Assembly (NCBI GenBank): GCA_023390635.1
Contig: JAEWCM010000201.1
Location: 1-23,686 of the forward strand
Length of the DNA: 23,686 nt
Origin: Bacillota bacterium
GTDB lineage: Bacteria > Bacillota > Desulfitobacteriia > Desulfitobacteriales > Desulfitobacteriaceae
Direction: 5' to 3'
A model generated the notes under the pieces. That model was not told where the DNA came from, ran no database searches, and was given only the letters and a program-made list of their open reading frames with translations. Below are positions 7,085 to 14,653 of this stretch, one piece after another. The translations under genes and the position numbers were made by a program. Each line of letters starts with the position of its first letter. Position 1 is the first letter of the stretch.

Positions 7085-8167
7085 ATGAGCTATCAAGGGC
7101 GATGGTTGGAGCTTAATGATAAAAGTGAATTTAATGATTTCATTGCATCTCATGTCAAGGGACATGTTATGCAGTCGTGGGAGTGGGGTGAGATTAAAAG
7201 CCATACAGGATGGCATCCCCTCCGTTTGCTGATGGAAAGAGACGGGCAGGATGCAGCGGCTGTTTCTGTTTTAGAGAGGCGAGTTCCTATCATTAATGCC
7301 CCGATTTGGTATGCACCGCGCGGGCCGGTCCTTGACTGGAATGATGAAAAACTGTTTGATGCCACCCTGGCCGAGTTGCGCCGTAAGGCAAAGGAGAGAG
7401 GCGCGATATTTCTAAAACTCGATCCTGATTTGCGCTTCGATACGCCTGGACTGGAAAATTATCTGCGTAGCAGAGGCTTTTGCTCGGCAGAGACCGGAAA
7501 GGGTTTTGAAGGGGTGCAACCCAAATATGTCTTCCGTTTGGATATTTCTCCTGACGAAGAGACTCTGCTCAGTCAGATGCATCAAAAAACCCGCTACAAT
7601 ATCCGCTTGGCACAAAAAAAAGGAGTGAGCATCAAAAAAGGCAGCAAGGCAGATTTGCCTGCTTTTTATGAAGTATTGAAAGAGACCACGGAAAGGGATC
7701 GCTTTTTAGTGAGGGCGTATTCTTATTTTGAAGACCTCTATGATACTTTAGTGCCTGCCGGGATGGGTGAACTCTTTGTTGCTGAGTATGAAGGAGAGAT
7801 TATTGCCGGGACCATTGCCTTCGTTATGGGAGAAAAAGCTTGGTATATTTATGGAGCCTCATCCAATGCCCACCGTAATGTGATGCCTAATTATCTGATT
7901 CAGTGGGAAATGATTAAGTGGGCCAAATCGTTGGGGTGCACCCTTTACGATTTTCGCGGCGTTCCGGGGCATCTGACGGAAGAGAATCCCTTATACGGAC
8001 TATATAAGTTTAAAAAAGGATTTAACGGAGAATATACGGAGTTTGTCGGAGAGTGGGACTTAGTTTATCGTCCGGTGATTTATTTCTTGTGGAACAAGCT
8101 GGAGCCTTTGTATTCAGATGTTGTTAAAGGGATGCTGGGCAAAATAAGGAGAATGAGAAAAAGGTAA
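7085..8167 (+). CDS. FemX/FemAB-family lipid II aminoacyl transferase
   Basis: Fem-family enzymes transfer an amino acid from aminoacyl-tRNA to the lysine (or equivalent) side chain of lipid II, building the peptidoglycan cross-bridge. The 360-residue protein has two GNAT-like halves. Family signatures include QSWEWGEIK (about 30-38), the lysine-rich KTRYNIRLAQKKGV region, and a C-terminal YGLYKFKKGFNGEYTEFVGEWD block. It lacks the long coiled-coil insert of FemA, so it resembles the single-residue adders FemX/MurM. The ATG at 7085 is chosen because GGAGG lies 9 bases before it; a GTG 33 bases upstream has no such site. A racemase-like gene follows after 20 bases without a terminator. The amino acid transferred cannot be read from sequence. 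A role other than cross-bridge synthesis is possible. Confidence 0.85.
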   Translation: MSYQGRWLELNDKSEFNDFIASHVKGHVMQSWEWGEIKSHTGWHPLRLLMERDGQDAAAVSVLERRVPIINAPIWYAPRGPVLDWNDEKLFDATLAELRRKAKERGAIFLKLDPDLRFDTPGLENYLRSRGFCSAETGKGFEGVQPKYVFRLDISPDEETLLSQMHQKTRYNIRLAQKKGVSIKKGSKADLPAFYEVLKETTERDRFLVRAYSYFEDLYDTLVPAGMGELFVAEYEGEIIAGTIAFVMGEKAWYIYGASSNAHRNVMPNYLIQWEMIKWAKSLGCTLYDFRGVPGHLTEENPLYGLYKFKKGFNGEYTEFVGEWDLVYRPVIYFLWNKLEPLYSDVVKGMLGKIRRMRKR

Positions 8168-8187
8168 TCAAGGGAGGGGCAAAGGTT

Positions 8188-9381
8188 GTGGCTCGGTGTT
8201 GGATTGATGTTAATCTTGATGCAGTAACGGGGAACTATCAAGAAGTTGTTAAACGGCTAAAGGGCACAGCTCGCTGTATGGCGGTAGTAAAGGCGGATGC
8301 CTACGGTCTAGGAGCAGGGGAGGTGGCCCGGGCCCTGGCTAAAGCCGGGTGTGAAGCTTTTGCTGTAACTTCAGTGGCAGAAGGCCTTGTCTTGCGTAAA
8401 TGCGGCATAACGGGGATTATTCTCGTATTGGGACCCAGTTCGGAGGAAGAGTGGGAAGAAGCTCTTAGTGCGGATCTCTGTCTGACCTTGACCTCTAATA
8501 GGGTTCTGAAAAAAATTCAGGAGGTAAGCGCCCGACTGGAACGCAAGGCCAAAGTTCATATAGAACTAGAGACGGGAATGGGCAGAACAGGATTTTCCTT
8601 CACTCAATTAGGAGAATTAGCCGCTTTGCTCGTGGAATGCCCTGATGTGATACCGGAAGGAATCTACACCCATTTTGCCCGGGCTGCTCAACGGGACCGA
8701 GGCTATACACGGCAGCAATTTGAGCTCTTTAAGGCGGGTATTGATTATCTGGCGGAGCGGGGGATAAAGCCCCAATTTAAACATGTGTGCAACAGTGCGG
8801 CTTTTTTGGATTATCCGGAGTGGCATTTTGATTTTGTTCGGATTGGGACCCTATTGATCGGACATTATCCTGGGAAAGGTTTTGCTTCTAAGCTGAAGCT
8901 TACTGATCCATGGGTAGCTCGGGCTAAGGTTGTGTATTTGCAAAATGTTCCAAAAGGCACATTTGTCGGTTATCAAAGCATTTATAAGACGAAAAAAGCA
9001 ACCCAACTAGCGGTGATTCCGGTAGGCTATGCTGATGGTTTCGGTGTCGAGCCTCATTTTACTCCTCAGGGAGTAATTGATCTGGGAAAAATCATTGTTA
9101 AGAATATGGCTGCGTTGTTTGGCAAAACCTTGGGACAGGAGAAAATTACACTCGACGGCAAGCCTGTGAGGATCGCAGGAAAGATTGGCATGCAGCTCAC
9201 CGTCTTGGATGTGGGACTGGAAGAGTGTCAGCTGGGGGATGAGGTGGAGATTCCCCTTCGGAGGACACAGGCTAATCCGTATCTTTGCCGTCGCTATTGG
9301 CAAAACGGACAGGTGGTACAGAGCAGAGACTTTTTAGAACAAAGCAGCTTTGCCTATAAAAACTTATTTGAAAAAATCTGA
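8188..9381 (+). CDS. Alanine racemase-fold protein with altered active site
   Basis: This is a fold-type III PLP enzyme related to alanine racemase, which supplies D-alanine for peptidoglycan. The 397-residue protein has the N-terminal barrel with the PLP lysine Lys35 in VVKADAYGLG, and the barrel motif ETGMGRTG near 128-135. The second-domain tyrosine aligns as Tyr262 (VGYQSIY) and PVGYADGF is intact (278-285). Three changes stand out. The usually carboxylated lysine before DTGM is Glu126, the aspartate of that motif is Glu128, and the usual Cys-Met-Asp motif is Gly-Met-Gln (334-336). The C-terminus also lacks the normal ending. The start is GTG at 8188 after AGGGAGGGG. It may racemise another amino acid or work as a slow alanine racemase. 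Its operon partner is the FemX-like gene. Confidence 0.82.
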   Translation: MARCWIDVNLDAVTGNYQEVVKRLKGTARCMAVVKADAYGLGAGEVARALAKAGCEAFAVTSVAEGLVLRKCGITGIILVLGPSSEEEWEEALSADLCLTLTSNRVLKKIQEVSARLERKAKVHIELETGMGRTGFSFTQLGELAALLVECPDVIPEGIYTHFARAAQRDRGYTRQQFELFKAGIDYLAERGIKPQFKHVCNSAAFLDYPEWHFDFVRIGTLLIGHYPGKGFASKLKLTDPWVARAKVVYLQNVPKGTFVGYQSIYKTKKATQLAVIPVGYADGFGVEPHFTPQGVIDLGKIIVKNMAALFGKTLGQEKITLDGKPVRIAGKIGMQLTVLDVGLEECQLGDEVEIPLRRTQANPYLCRRYWQNGQVVQSRDFLEQSSFAYKNLFEKI

Positions 9382-9437
9382 TAGAATAAAATACTAAATT
9401 AAGATGTAGCCTTTTTCCACTTTGCATATAATTTACG

Positions 9438-9466
9438 GCAGGAAATTGTGATCATACGCCGAAATA
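9438..9466 (+). promoter_or_regulatory. Sigma-H-like promoter before the zinc-ribbon-fba-tal operon
   Basis: GCAGGAAAT (9438-9446), 11 bases, then GCCGAAATA (9458-9466) fits the sigma-H consensus with one mismatch (GAAA for GAAT). The first element is identical to that before rpoE. A perfect TATAAT (9427-9432) just upstream lacks a good -35 box but could serve sigma-A. No terminator was seen between the racemase-like gene and this site. Confidence 0.38.
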
Positions 9467-9491
9467 TATGTGTAGAAAAGAGGTGGAAGAC

Positions 9492-10160
9492 ATGGTTTTG
9501 GCGACACAATCAACGATAGCGCTCTTATGCCCTGAGTGTGGAGAAATTGAATACATGGCTTTGTCACTTTTTGCTTTTAATAAATCTGAGAAAGTGGCTT
9601 TTGTCTGTCAATGCGGGGCACAGCTGCTGACCGTCGCCACTGGCAACCGCCGGCAATTCAACCTAACTTTTCAATGCGCTTTTTGCGATAGTCCCCACTA
9701 CAAACGATTACCGAAACAGTCCTTATGGGGTCAGGACGTGCTTAAACTGGCCTGTTTGGAAGTCGAAGGGGCGGTAGGTTTTATCGGCCCAAAGTCGAAA
9801 GTTACCCAGGCTTGGCAGGAAGAGAAGAAATCAGCCCAAACGATGTTTGATGAGTCGGAGGGCGATTATGAAAATGTGGAAGCTGTTTTGGCGATCCTTG
9901 ATCATCTTCATTATTTGGCCAAACGGGATGAGTTAGAGTGCAGCTGCGGGAACAACAGATTGAGTTATGATTTGCTGACGGATCGGATCGAGATATATTG
10001 CGAGAACTGTGAAGCATTGGGTATTATTTATGCAGACAGTCAGGACAGTGTGCAAATGATTCAGGGTATGGATTTCATTAAGTTAGAAGAAAATAAGACG
10101 TGCTATTTTAATCACCCGGTGGCAGGATTGCATTTAGCAAAAACAATAAAGGAGGAATAA
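9492..10160 (+). CDS. Cysteine-rich zinc-ribbon protein of unknown function
   Basis: I do not recognise a named family. The 222-residue protein has no signal peptide or membrane segment. It shows an ordered set of metal-binding knuckles: CPEC (13-16) with CQC (39-41), CAFC (62-65), then CSC (150-152) with CENC (170-173). The first and last groups each make a complete four-cysteine site in mirror order (CxxC-CxC and CxC-CxxC). The CAFC pair may use His69 or Cys88 as further ligands. A charged, probably helical segment (about 101-148) separates the halves. The ATG at 9492 is chosen because GAGGTGG lies just before it; an in-frame ATG at 9468 has none. The stop is only 4 bases from fba, whose ribosome binding site lies inside this gene, so the two are coupled. 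A regulatory or nucleic-acid-binding role is possible but not shown. Confidence 0.75.
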   Translation: MVLATQSTIALLCPECGEIEYMALSLFAFNKSEKVAFVCQCGAQLLTVATGNRRQFNLTFQCAFCDSPHYKRLPKQSLWGQDVLKLACLEVEGAVGFIGPKSKVTQAWQEEKKSAQTMFDESEGDYENVEAVLAILDHLHYLAKRDELECSCGNNRLSYDLLTDRIEIYCENCEALGIIYADSQDSVQMIQGMDFIKLEENKTCYFNHPVAGLHLAKTIKEE

Positions 10161-10164
10161 AAAC

Positions 10165-11019
10165 ATGAGTTTTGTGCCTGTTACGGAGCTCTTGAAGGAA
10201 GCGCAAAGAGGAAAGTACGCAGTTGGGGCATTCAACTGCAACAACATGGAAATTGTTCAGGCCATTGTGGCGGCGGCTGAGGCGGAAAAATCTCCAGTGA
10301 TTATCCAGGCCAGTCAGGGTGCCATCAAGTATGCTGGAATTGAATACATATCCGGATTGACTAGGATAGCGGCTGAAAAGGCCCAGGTCCCGGTAGCTCT
10401 CCATTTGGATCACGGAACAAGTTTTGCGCAGGTGATGCAATGTGTGCGCAATGGCTTTTCCTCGGTGATGATTGATGGCTCTAAGCATCTTTTAGAAGAT
10501 AATATAGCTCTCACTAACAAGGTAATTGAAGCAGTGCGTCCGTTAGGTGTTTCAGTTGAAGCAGAATTGGGAAAAATCGGCGGAACTGAAGACGATATCA
10601 GTGTTTCAGAACGAGATGCCTTTTTTACTGATCCGGCGGAAGCAGAATATTTTGTAAAATCAACAGGGGTGGATGCTCTGGCGATTGCTATTGGGACAGC
10701 TCACGGTCAGTATAAAGGTGTACCTAAATTGGACTTTGATAGGTTAAAGGAAATCAGAAAACGGGTGGATGCACCTTTAGTATTGCATGGTTCGTCGGGA
10801 GTACCTGATGATGCGATTAGAGAAGCGGTTGCTCTGGGAATTTGCAAGGTTAATATCGACACTAACATTAGAGAGGCCTTTGTATTGGCTTCGCGTCAAG
10901 TTCTGGACGCTAATCCTAAAGAGATTGATCCTCGGAAGGTTTTAGGACCAGCCAGAGAAGCCGCAACCGAAATTATCCGGGAAAAAATCCGGGTATTCGG
11001 CAGCAACGGAAAAGCATAA
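10165..11019 (+). CDS. fba: Class II fructose-bisphosphate aldolase
   Basis: This enzyme cleaves or forms fructose-1,6-bisphosphate from dihydroxyacetone phosphate and glyceraldehyde-3-phosphate in glycolysis and gluconeogenesis. The 284-residue protein has the zinc-dependent TIM barrel. HLDHG (80-84) carries catalytic Asp82 and zinc ligand His83. The GKIGGTEDD loop (136-144) is conserved, and AIGTAHG (175-181) and LHGSSG (207-212) provide zinc ligands His180 and His208. The phosphate-binding NIDTN motif is at 230-234. The ATG follows AAAGGAGG with good spacing. Four bases separate it from the zinc-ribbon gene and 24 from tal. GlpX, the next step toward fructose-6-phosphate, follows after a terminator. 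Confidence 0.96.
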   Translation: MSFVPVTELLKEAQRGKYAVGAFNCNNMEIVQAIVAAAEAEKSPVIIQASQGAIKYAGIEYISGLTRIAAEKAQVPVALHLDHGTSFAQVMQCVRNGFSSVMIDGSKHLLEDNIALTNKVIEAVRPLGVSVEAELGKIGGTEDDISVSERDAFFTDPAEAEYFVKSTGVDALAIAIGTAHGQYKGVPKLDFDRLKEIRKRVDAPLVLHGSSGVPDDAIREAVALGICKVNIDTNIREAFVLASRQVLDANPKEIDPRKVLGPAREAATEIIREKIRVFGSNGKA

Positions 11020-11043
11020 CCAACCGGGAAAAGGAGAGAGGGT

Positions 11044-11682
11044 ATGCAATTTTTTTTGGATTCGGCAAATTTGGAAGAGATTAATCAGGCTTGGAGTATG
11101 GGCGTGATCGCCGGGGTAACGACTAATCCCACCTTAGTAGCTAAAGAAGGCCAGGATTTTGAGGACTTGTTAAATAAAATTACCAAGGTTGTGGATGGGC
11201 CGATCAGTGCGGAAGTTATTTCCCTGGACAAGGATGGGATGTTGAAAGAGGCCCGTCATTTGGCTAAGATATCAAAAAATATCGTGATTAAGATTCCCAT
11301 GACGGAAGAGGGATTGAAAGCGGTTAAGGTCTTGGCTGCAGAAGGGATTGCCAGCAATGTGACTCTGGTGTTTACCGCAGTCCAGGCTTTGCTGGCAGCC
11401 CGGGCGGGAGCTGCTTATGTCAGCCCATTTTTAGGCAGGCTGGATGATATTGGGGAGAATGGTTTGAATTTGGTTGACGATATTTGCCAAATCTTTGAGC
11501 TTCATGATTTGGAAACCAAGGTGATTGCGGCTAGTATCCGCAATCCCGTTCATGTCACAGAAGCGGCGAAAATGGGAGCTCACTACGGGACAGTGCCTTT
11601 TCCTGTGCTGCGTCAATTATTCAGACACCCTTTGACGGAAGCCGGAATTAATAAATTTTTGGCAGACTGGAATAAGCGATAG
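11044..11682 (+). CDS. tal: Small transaldolase (FSA/TalC family)
   Basis: The 212-residue TIM-barrel aldolase belongs to the short transaldolase/fructose-6-phosphate aldolase family. MQFFLDSANLEEI and GVTTNPTL (24-31) are family signatures, and Lys83 in VIKIPMT forms the Schiff base. Two residues favour transaldolase over aldolase. Glu57 stands where fructose-6-phosphate aldolase has Gln59, and Phe129 (SPFLGR) where it has Tyr131. It would exchange three-carbon units between sugar phosphates in the non-oxidative pentose phosphate pathway. AAAAGGAGAGAGG precedes the ATG. It is the last gene of the zinc-ribbon-fba-tal unit and is followed at once by a terminator. B. subtilis has the same neighbour pair (fbaA-ywjH). 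Confidence 0.92.
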   Translation: MQFFLDSANLEEINQAWSMGVIAGVTTNPTLVAKEGQDFEDLLNKITKVVDGPISAEVISLDKDGMLKEARHLAKISKNIVIKIPMTEEGLKAVKVLAAEGIASNVTLVFTAVQALLAARAGAAYVSPFLGRLDDIGENGLNLVDDICQIFELHDLETKVIAASIRNPVHVTEAAKMGAHYGTVPFPVLRQLFRHPLTEAGINKFLADWNKR

Positions 11683-11698
11683 GAAATAGGAATGGACC

Positions 11699-11742
11699 AA
11701 GGACCTCGGCCTAATATTGAAAGGGCGAGGTCTTTCCTTTTT
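11699..11742 (+). terminator. Terminator after tal
   Basis: AAGGACCTCG (11699-11708) pairs with CGAGGTCTTT (11726-11735) over 10 bp including one G-U. A T-rich run to 11742 follows. It closes the zinc-ribbon-fba-tal unit. Confidence 0.85.
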
Positions 11743-11790
11743 CTCAAGTTTTTTTCACGTTTTTTACGCTATTTCTGCTATCTGTTGCCC

Positions 11791-11819
11791 TTGAACAAAA
11801 GCTTATTGTATGGCACAAT
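11791..11819 (+). promoter_or_regulatory. Possible promoter of glpX
   Basis: TTGAAC (11791-11796), 17 bases and CACAAT (11814-11819) make a moderate sigma-A candidate. A weaker sigma-H-like pair (GTAGGAATT at 11831-11839 and AGAGAAAAA at 11853-11861, 13 bases apart, one mismatch) lies between it and the gene. Some promoter is expected here because a terminator separates tal from glpX. Confidence 0.35.
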
Positions 11820-11901
11820 GAATAATGGATGTAGGAATTATGATTACTGATTAGAGAAAAAATATATTTAAATGAATTTTTTCATTTATGGGGGTGCTGT
11901 T

Positions 11902-12873
11902 TTGGAAAGAGAGTTAACGATGGAATTTGCCCGGGTTACGGAAGCAGCTGCATTGGCTTCAGCCCGCTGGGTGGGCAGGGGAGATAAGGAAGCTGCCGAT
12001 AATGCCGCCGTAGAGGCAATGAGAGCTGTTTTTGACACAATCCATATGAACGGAACAGTTGTGATTGGGGAAGGAGAGATGGATGAAGCTCCCATGCTGT
12101 ACATTGGGGAAAAGCTGGGAACAGGGGAGGCCCCTTACCTTGATGTCGCTGTTGATCCGCTGGAAGGGACGAATATTGTAGCCAAAGGCCTGACAGGTGC
12201 AATTGCTGTTTTGGCTGTTTCGCAACAAGGTGGTCTCCTCCATGCTCCGGATATGTATATGGATAAGATCGCAGTAGGTCCTGCAGCAACGGGGTGTATT
12301 CATTTGGATGCTCCGGTTAAAGAAAACCTTAACAATGTGGCCAAAGCTTTAAAGAAAAGTATTAATGATGTGACAGTAGTAATTTTAGACCGCCCTCGTC
12401 ATAACAAGATTATCTCTGAAGCCCGTGAGTGCGGGGCGAGAATCCGCCTGATTACGGATGGAGATGTGGCTCCTGCTGTGGCTTGTGCCTTTGAAAACAG
12501 CGGGGTGGATGTGATGATGGGTATCGGCGGTGCACCGGAAGGTGTACTGGCTGCAGCAGCCTTAAGGTGTGCAGGGGGAGAAATGCAAGGCAGGCTGTGT
12601 CCGGAAAATGAGCAGGAGGAAATCAGAGCTCAATCCATGGGACATAAAGATGTGCGGAAACTTCTGACTCTGGACGACTTGGTTAAAACAGATGATGTAT
12701 TCTTTGCTGCAACGGGTATCACTGAAGGGCATTTGTTTAAAGCCGTGCAGTTTACAGCGCAGGGAGCAAAAACACATACGCTGGTGATGAGAGGAAAAAC
12801 AGGCACAATTCGCTTCATTGAAGCTCACCATCAATTTGCCAAGAAGCCGAGTTATGCGATGCGCGGCTGCTAA
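11902..12873 (+). CDS. glpX: Class II fructose-1,6-bisphosphatase
   Basis: GlpX removes the 1-phosphate of fructose-1,6-bisphosphate, the committed step of gluconeogenesis. The start TTG at 11902 is chosen because GGGGGTG lies 6 bases upstream and the N-terminus MERELTMEFARVTEAAAL then matches known GlpX proteins. An in-frame ATG 30 bases earlier has no ribosome binding site. The 323-residue length is normal. Metal- and phosphate-binding motifs of the lithium-sensitive phosphatase fold are present: GEGEMDEAP (56-64) and DPLEGTN (85-91), followed by the GIGGAPEG loop. With the aldolase gene upstream it covers two successive gluconeogenic steps. A hairpin, not a clear terminator, separates it from the peptidase gene. 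Confidence 0.95.
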   Translation: MERELTMEFARVTEAAALASARWVGRGDKEAADNAAVEAMRAVFDTIHMNGTVVIGEGEMDEAPMLYIGEKLGTGEAPYLDVAVDPLEGTNIVAKGLTGAIAVLAVSQQGGLLHAPDMYMDKIAVGPAATGCIHLDAPVKENLNNVAKALKKSINDVTVVILDRPRHNKIISEARECGARIRLITDGDVAPAVACAFENSGVDVMMGIGGAPEGVLAAAALRCAGGEMQGRLCPENEQEEIRAQSMGHKDVRKLLTLDDLVKTDDVFFAATGITEGHLFKAVQFTAQGAKTHTLVMRGKTGTIRFIEAHHQFAKKPSYAMRGC

Positions 12874-12881
12874 AGTATTTT

Positions 12882-12945
12882 CACTCAAGAATTTGGAAAA
12901 GATATATATGGTTTTAGAACCAAAATATTCTAGATTCTTGAGGTG
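12882..12945 (+). promoter_or_regulatory. Hairpin covering the M23 peptidase ribosome binding site
   Basis: CACTCAAGAAT (12882-12892) pairs with ATTCTTGAGGTG (12934-12945) with one bulged base. The right arm includes the GAGGTGG ribosome binding site of the next gene. Inside the loop a second hairpin forms (TGGTT-TTAG-AACCA, 12909-12922). No T-run follows, so a terminator is unlikely. Control of translation is a possibility. Confidence 0.45.
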
Positions 12946-12950
12946 GTTTG

Positions 12951-13673
12951 ATGAATCAGGTTGGAGATAGGCGACAGCGGTGCTACTGCATAAGAAGATG
13001 TAGCGCCGCTGTGTTTGCTTTATCTTTAGGAGTATTTACTCTACAGATGTTATTTCCAAGTAACTTACCGATCTATGCTGTAGCTAAGGAGACAGATGTT
13101 GCCTGCTATTCAGTGGTGGCAGTTGACACAAGGCAGGATCTGCCTGCCTTGGCGATACGTTATGGAACAACGGTAGAAAAAATTATTGCCGATAATCCAG
13201 GGGCGATGCCGATTAAAAAGGGTGCGGTCCTTACGATTAGAGAAAATACAGCTGTGGCAGCCGCTCTTTCCAGGGGCGGAGACATACATCAGTGGTTTTG
13301 GCCAATTACCGGCAGGATTACGTCTGAGTATGGCGAACGGGACGGGGGATTCCATCATGGCATTGATATTGCTGCTTCCGCCAATGAAAAAGTACGGGCG
13401 GCTCAAGGTGGCAAGGTTGTGAAGGCCCAATGGATTGATATCTATGGATTTGCCGTGCTGATTGATCATGGTTCGGGAATTCAGACCCTTTATGCCCATA
13501 ACAGTAAGTTGCTGGTGAAACCAGGAGACTGGGTGAACCCAGGCGATGTGCTGGCTTTGGCAGGCAGTACAGGTGAGTCGACCGGGCCTCATGTTCATTT
13601 TGAAATCAGATTAAATGGAAAAACGATTGACCCCACCTATTATTTACCTCAGGTCCAGATTGTGGCTAATTGA
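12951..13673 (+). CDS. LysM and M23-family peptidoglycan endopeptidase
   Basis: This is a secreted or membrane-anchored zinc metallopeptidase of the LytM/M23 type, which cuts peptide bridges in the cell wall or acts as a regulator of other hydrolases. The 240-residue protein has an N-terminal hydrophobic segment (about 18-44), a LysM-like wall-binding module (about 53-97, with AIRYGTTVEKIIADNPG), and the M23 domain (about 118-232). HHGID (135-139) and HVHFEI (214-219) provide the zinc ligands His135, Asp139 and His216, with His183 (YAHN) nearby, so it looks catalytically complete. The ATG at 12951 follows GAGGTGG at short spacing. Its 3' end overlaps the dehydrogenase gene on the other strand by 8 bases. 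The architecture resembles sporulation M23 proteins, but the stage of expression is unknown. Confidence 0.86.
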   Translation: MNQVGDRRQRCYCIRRCSAAVFALSLGVFTLQMLFPSNLPIYAVAKETDVACYSVVAVDTRQDLPALAIRYGTTVEKIIADNPGAMPIKKGAVLTIRENTAVAAALSRGGDIHQWFWPITGRITSEYGERDGGFHHGIDIAASANEKVRAAQGGKVVKAQWIDIYGFAVLIDHGSGIQTLYAHNSKLLVKPGDWVNPGDVLALAGSTGESTGPHVHFEIRLNGKTIDPTYYLPQVQIVAN

Positions 13674-14622
13674 CCAGATTAATAGGCTGCCCTTTGGCAA
13701 ATTTTTCGATGGTTTCCGCAATGGAATTGAGGAGCCGTTGTCTGGTTTCAAGGCATTTCCAACCAATGTGGGGAGTGAGAATGACATTTTTCATTCGATA
13801 CAGAGGATTGCCTTCAGCAGGTGGTTCAGGATTCTGAACATCAAGGGCGGCTCCTGCCAGCTTACCTTGACTCAAGGCCTCTATTAACGCTGGTTCATCA
13901 ATAATGGCACCTCTGGCTGTATTAATGATGTAGGCGGAAGGCTTCATCTGTTCTAAGGCTTTTTGATCGATCAGAGATTCTGTTTCTGGGGTCAATGGGC
14001 AGTGGATTGAGACAAAGTCACTTTGTGCCAAGAGTTCAGAAAGGCTGACTGAGCGAATAGATTGGTCTGCCCAAGTTCTCGGCGTCCGGCTGAAAACTAA
14101 AACATTCATGCCAAAAGCCTGCGCCAGGTGGATCACCTGGCGCCCGATTTTGCCGGCACCAATGATACCTAAGGTCTTCCGGAAAACTTCAGAATGGGGA
14201 AGACGAAGATAAGTAGAAAAATTAGTAAGCTCCCCGCTCTTCAGCATAACCTGCTGACGGCTTAACGAGGAACTCAGGTTAAGAATAAAGGTGAATACCA
14301 ATTGTGCTACAGCTGTGGTGCTGTATTCAGGTATGTTGCAAACTGCAATTTCTCTGGAGCGGGCTGCAACGATGTCAATATTGTTGTAACCGGTACCTGC
14401 TTCGCAAATCAGCTTGACGCTGGTGGGAAGGGCAGTAACGAGCTCTTTTCCTAACGGAATTTCTTTGCTGACGATGATTTCGTGACCGCTGATGCGCTGC
14501 ATGATTTCTTTCGGAGGGGTGGAGGGATATAGGGTGAGCGCACCTTGCTTTTCAATCATGGTAAAATCAAGATGATGATCGTAATCAATTTTTTCACTGT
14601 TAAGAAATATAGTTTTTGCCAT
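13666..14622 (-). CDS. D-isomer-specific 2-hydroxyacid dehydrogenase
   Basis: These enzymes reduce 2-oxoacids or glyoxylate/hydroxypyruvate to D-2-hydroxyacids with NAD(P)H. The 318-residue protein has the two-domain layout: a split catalytic domain and a Rossmann domain with GAGKIG (155-160). The catalytic set is Arg237 (NTARG), Glu266 (NPEP) and His285 (TPHIGW). After the second Rossmann strand the sequence is FSRTPR (177-182), without the acidic residue typical of NAD binding, which favours NADP. The substrate cannot be fixed; glycerate or hydroxypyruvate dehydrogenase is most like it. AAGGAGG lies before the ATG. It is the only minus-strand gene, with dyad symmetries in its upstream region. 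It probably entered this conserved neighbourhood separately. Confidence 0.88.
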   Translation of the reverse strand: MAKTIFLNSEKIDYDHHLDFTMIEKQGALTLYPSTPPKEIMQRISGHEIIVSKEIPLGKELVTALPTSVKLICEAGTGYNNIDIVAARSREIAVCNIPEYSTTAVAQLVFTFILNLSSSLSRQQVMLKSGELTNFSTYLRLPHSEVFRKTLGIIGAGKIGRQVIHLAQAFGMNVLVFSRTPRTWADQSIRSVSLSELLAQSDFVSIHCPLTPETESLIDQKALEQMKPSAYIINTARGAIIDEPALIEALSQGKLAGAALDVQNPEPPAEGNPLYRMKNVILTPHIGWKCLETRQRLLNSIAETIEKFAKGQPINLVN

Positions 14623-14653
14623 AGATGAAGCCTCCTTAGCAATAATGTCAATG

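Noticed and set aside
11936..12303. Two long overlapping minus-strand frames inside glpX
   Set aside because: They are antisense to a well-supported gene, resemble no family, and lack start signals.
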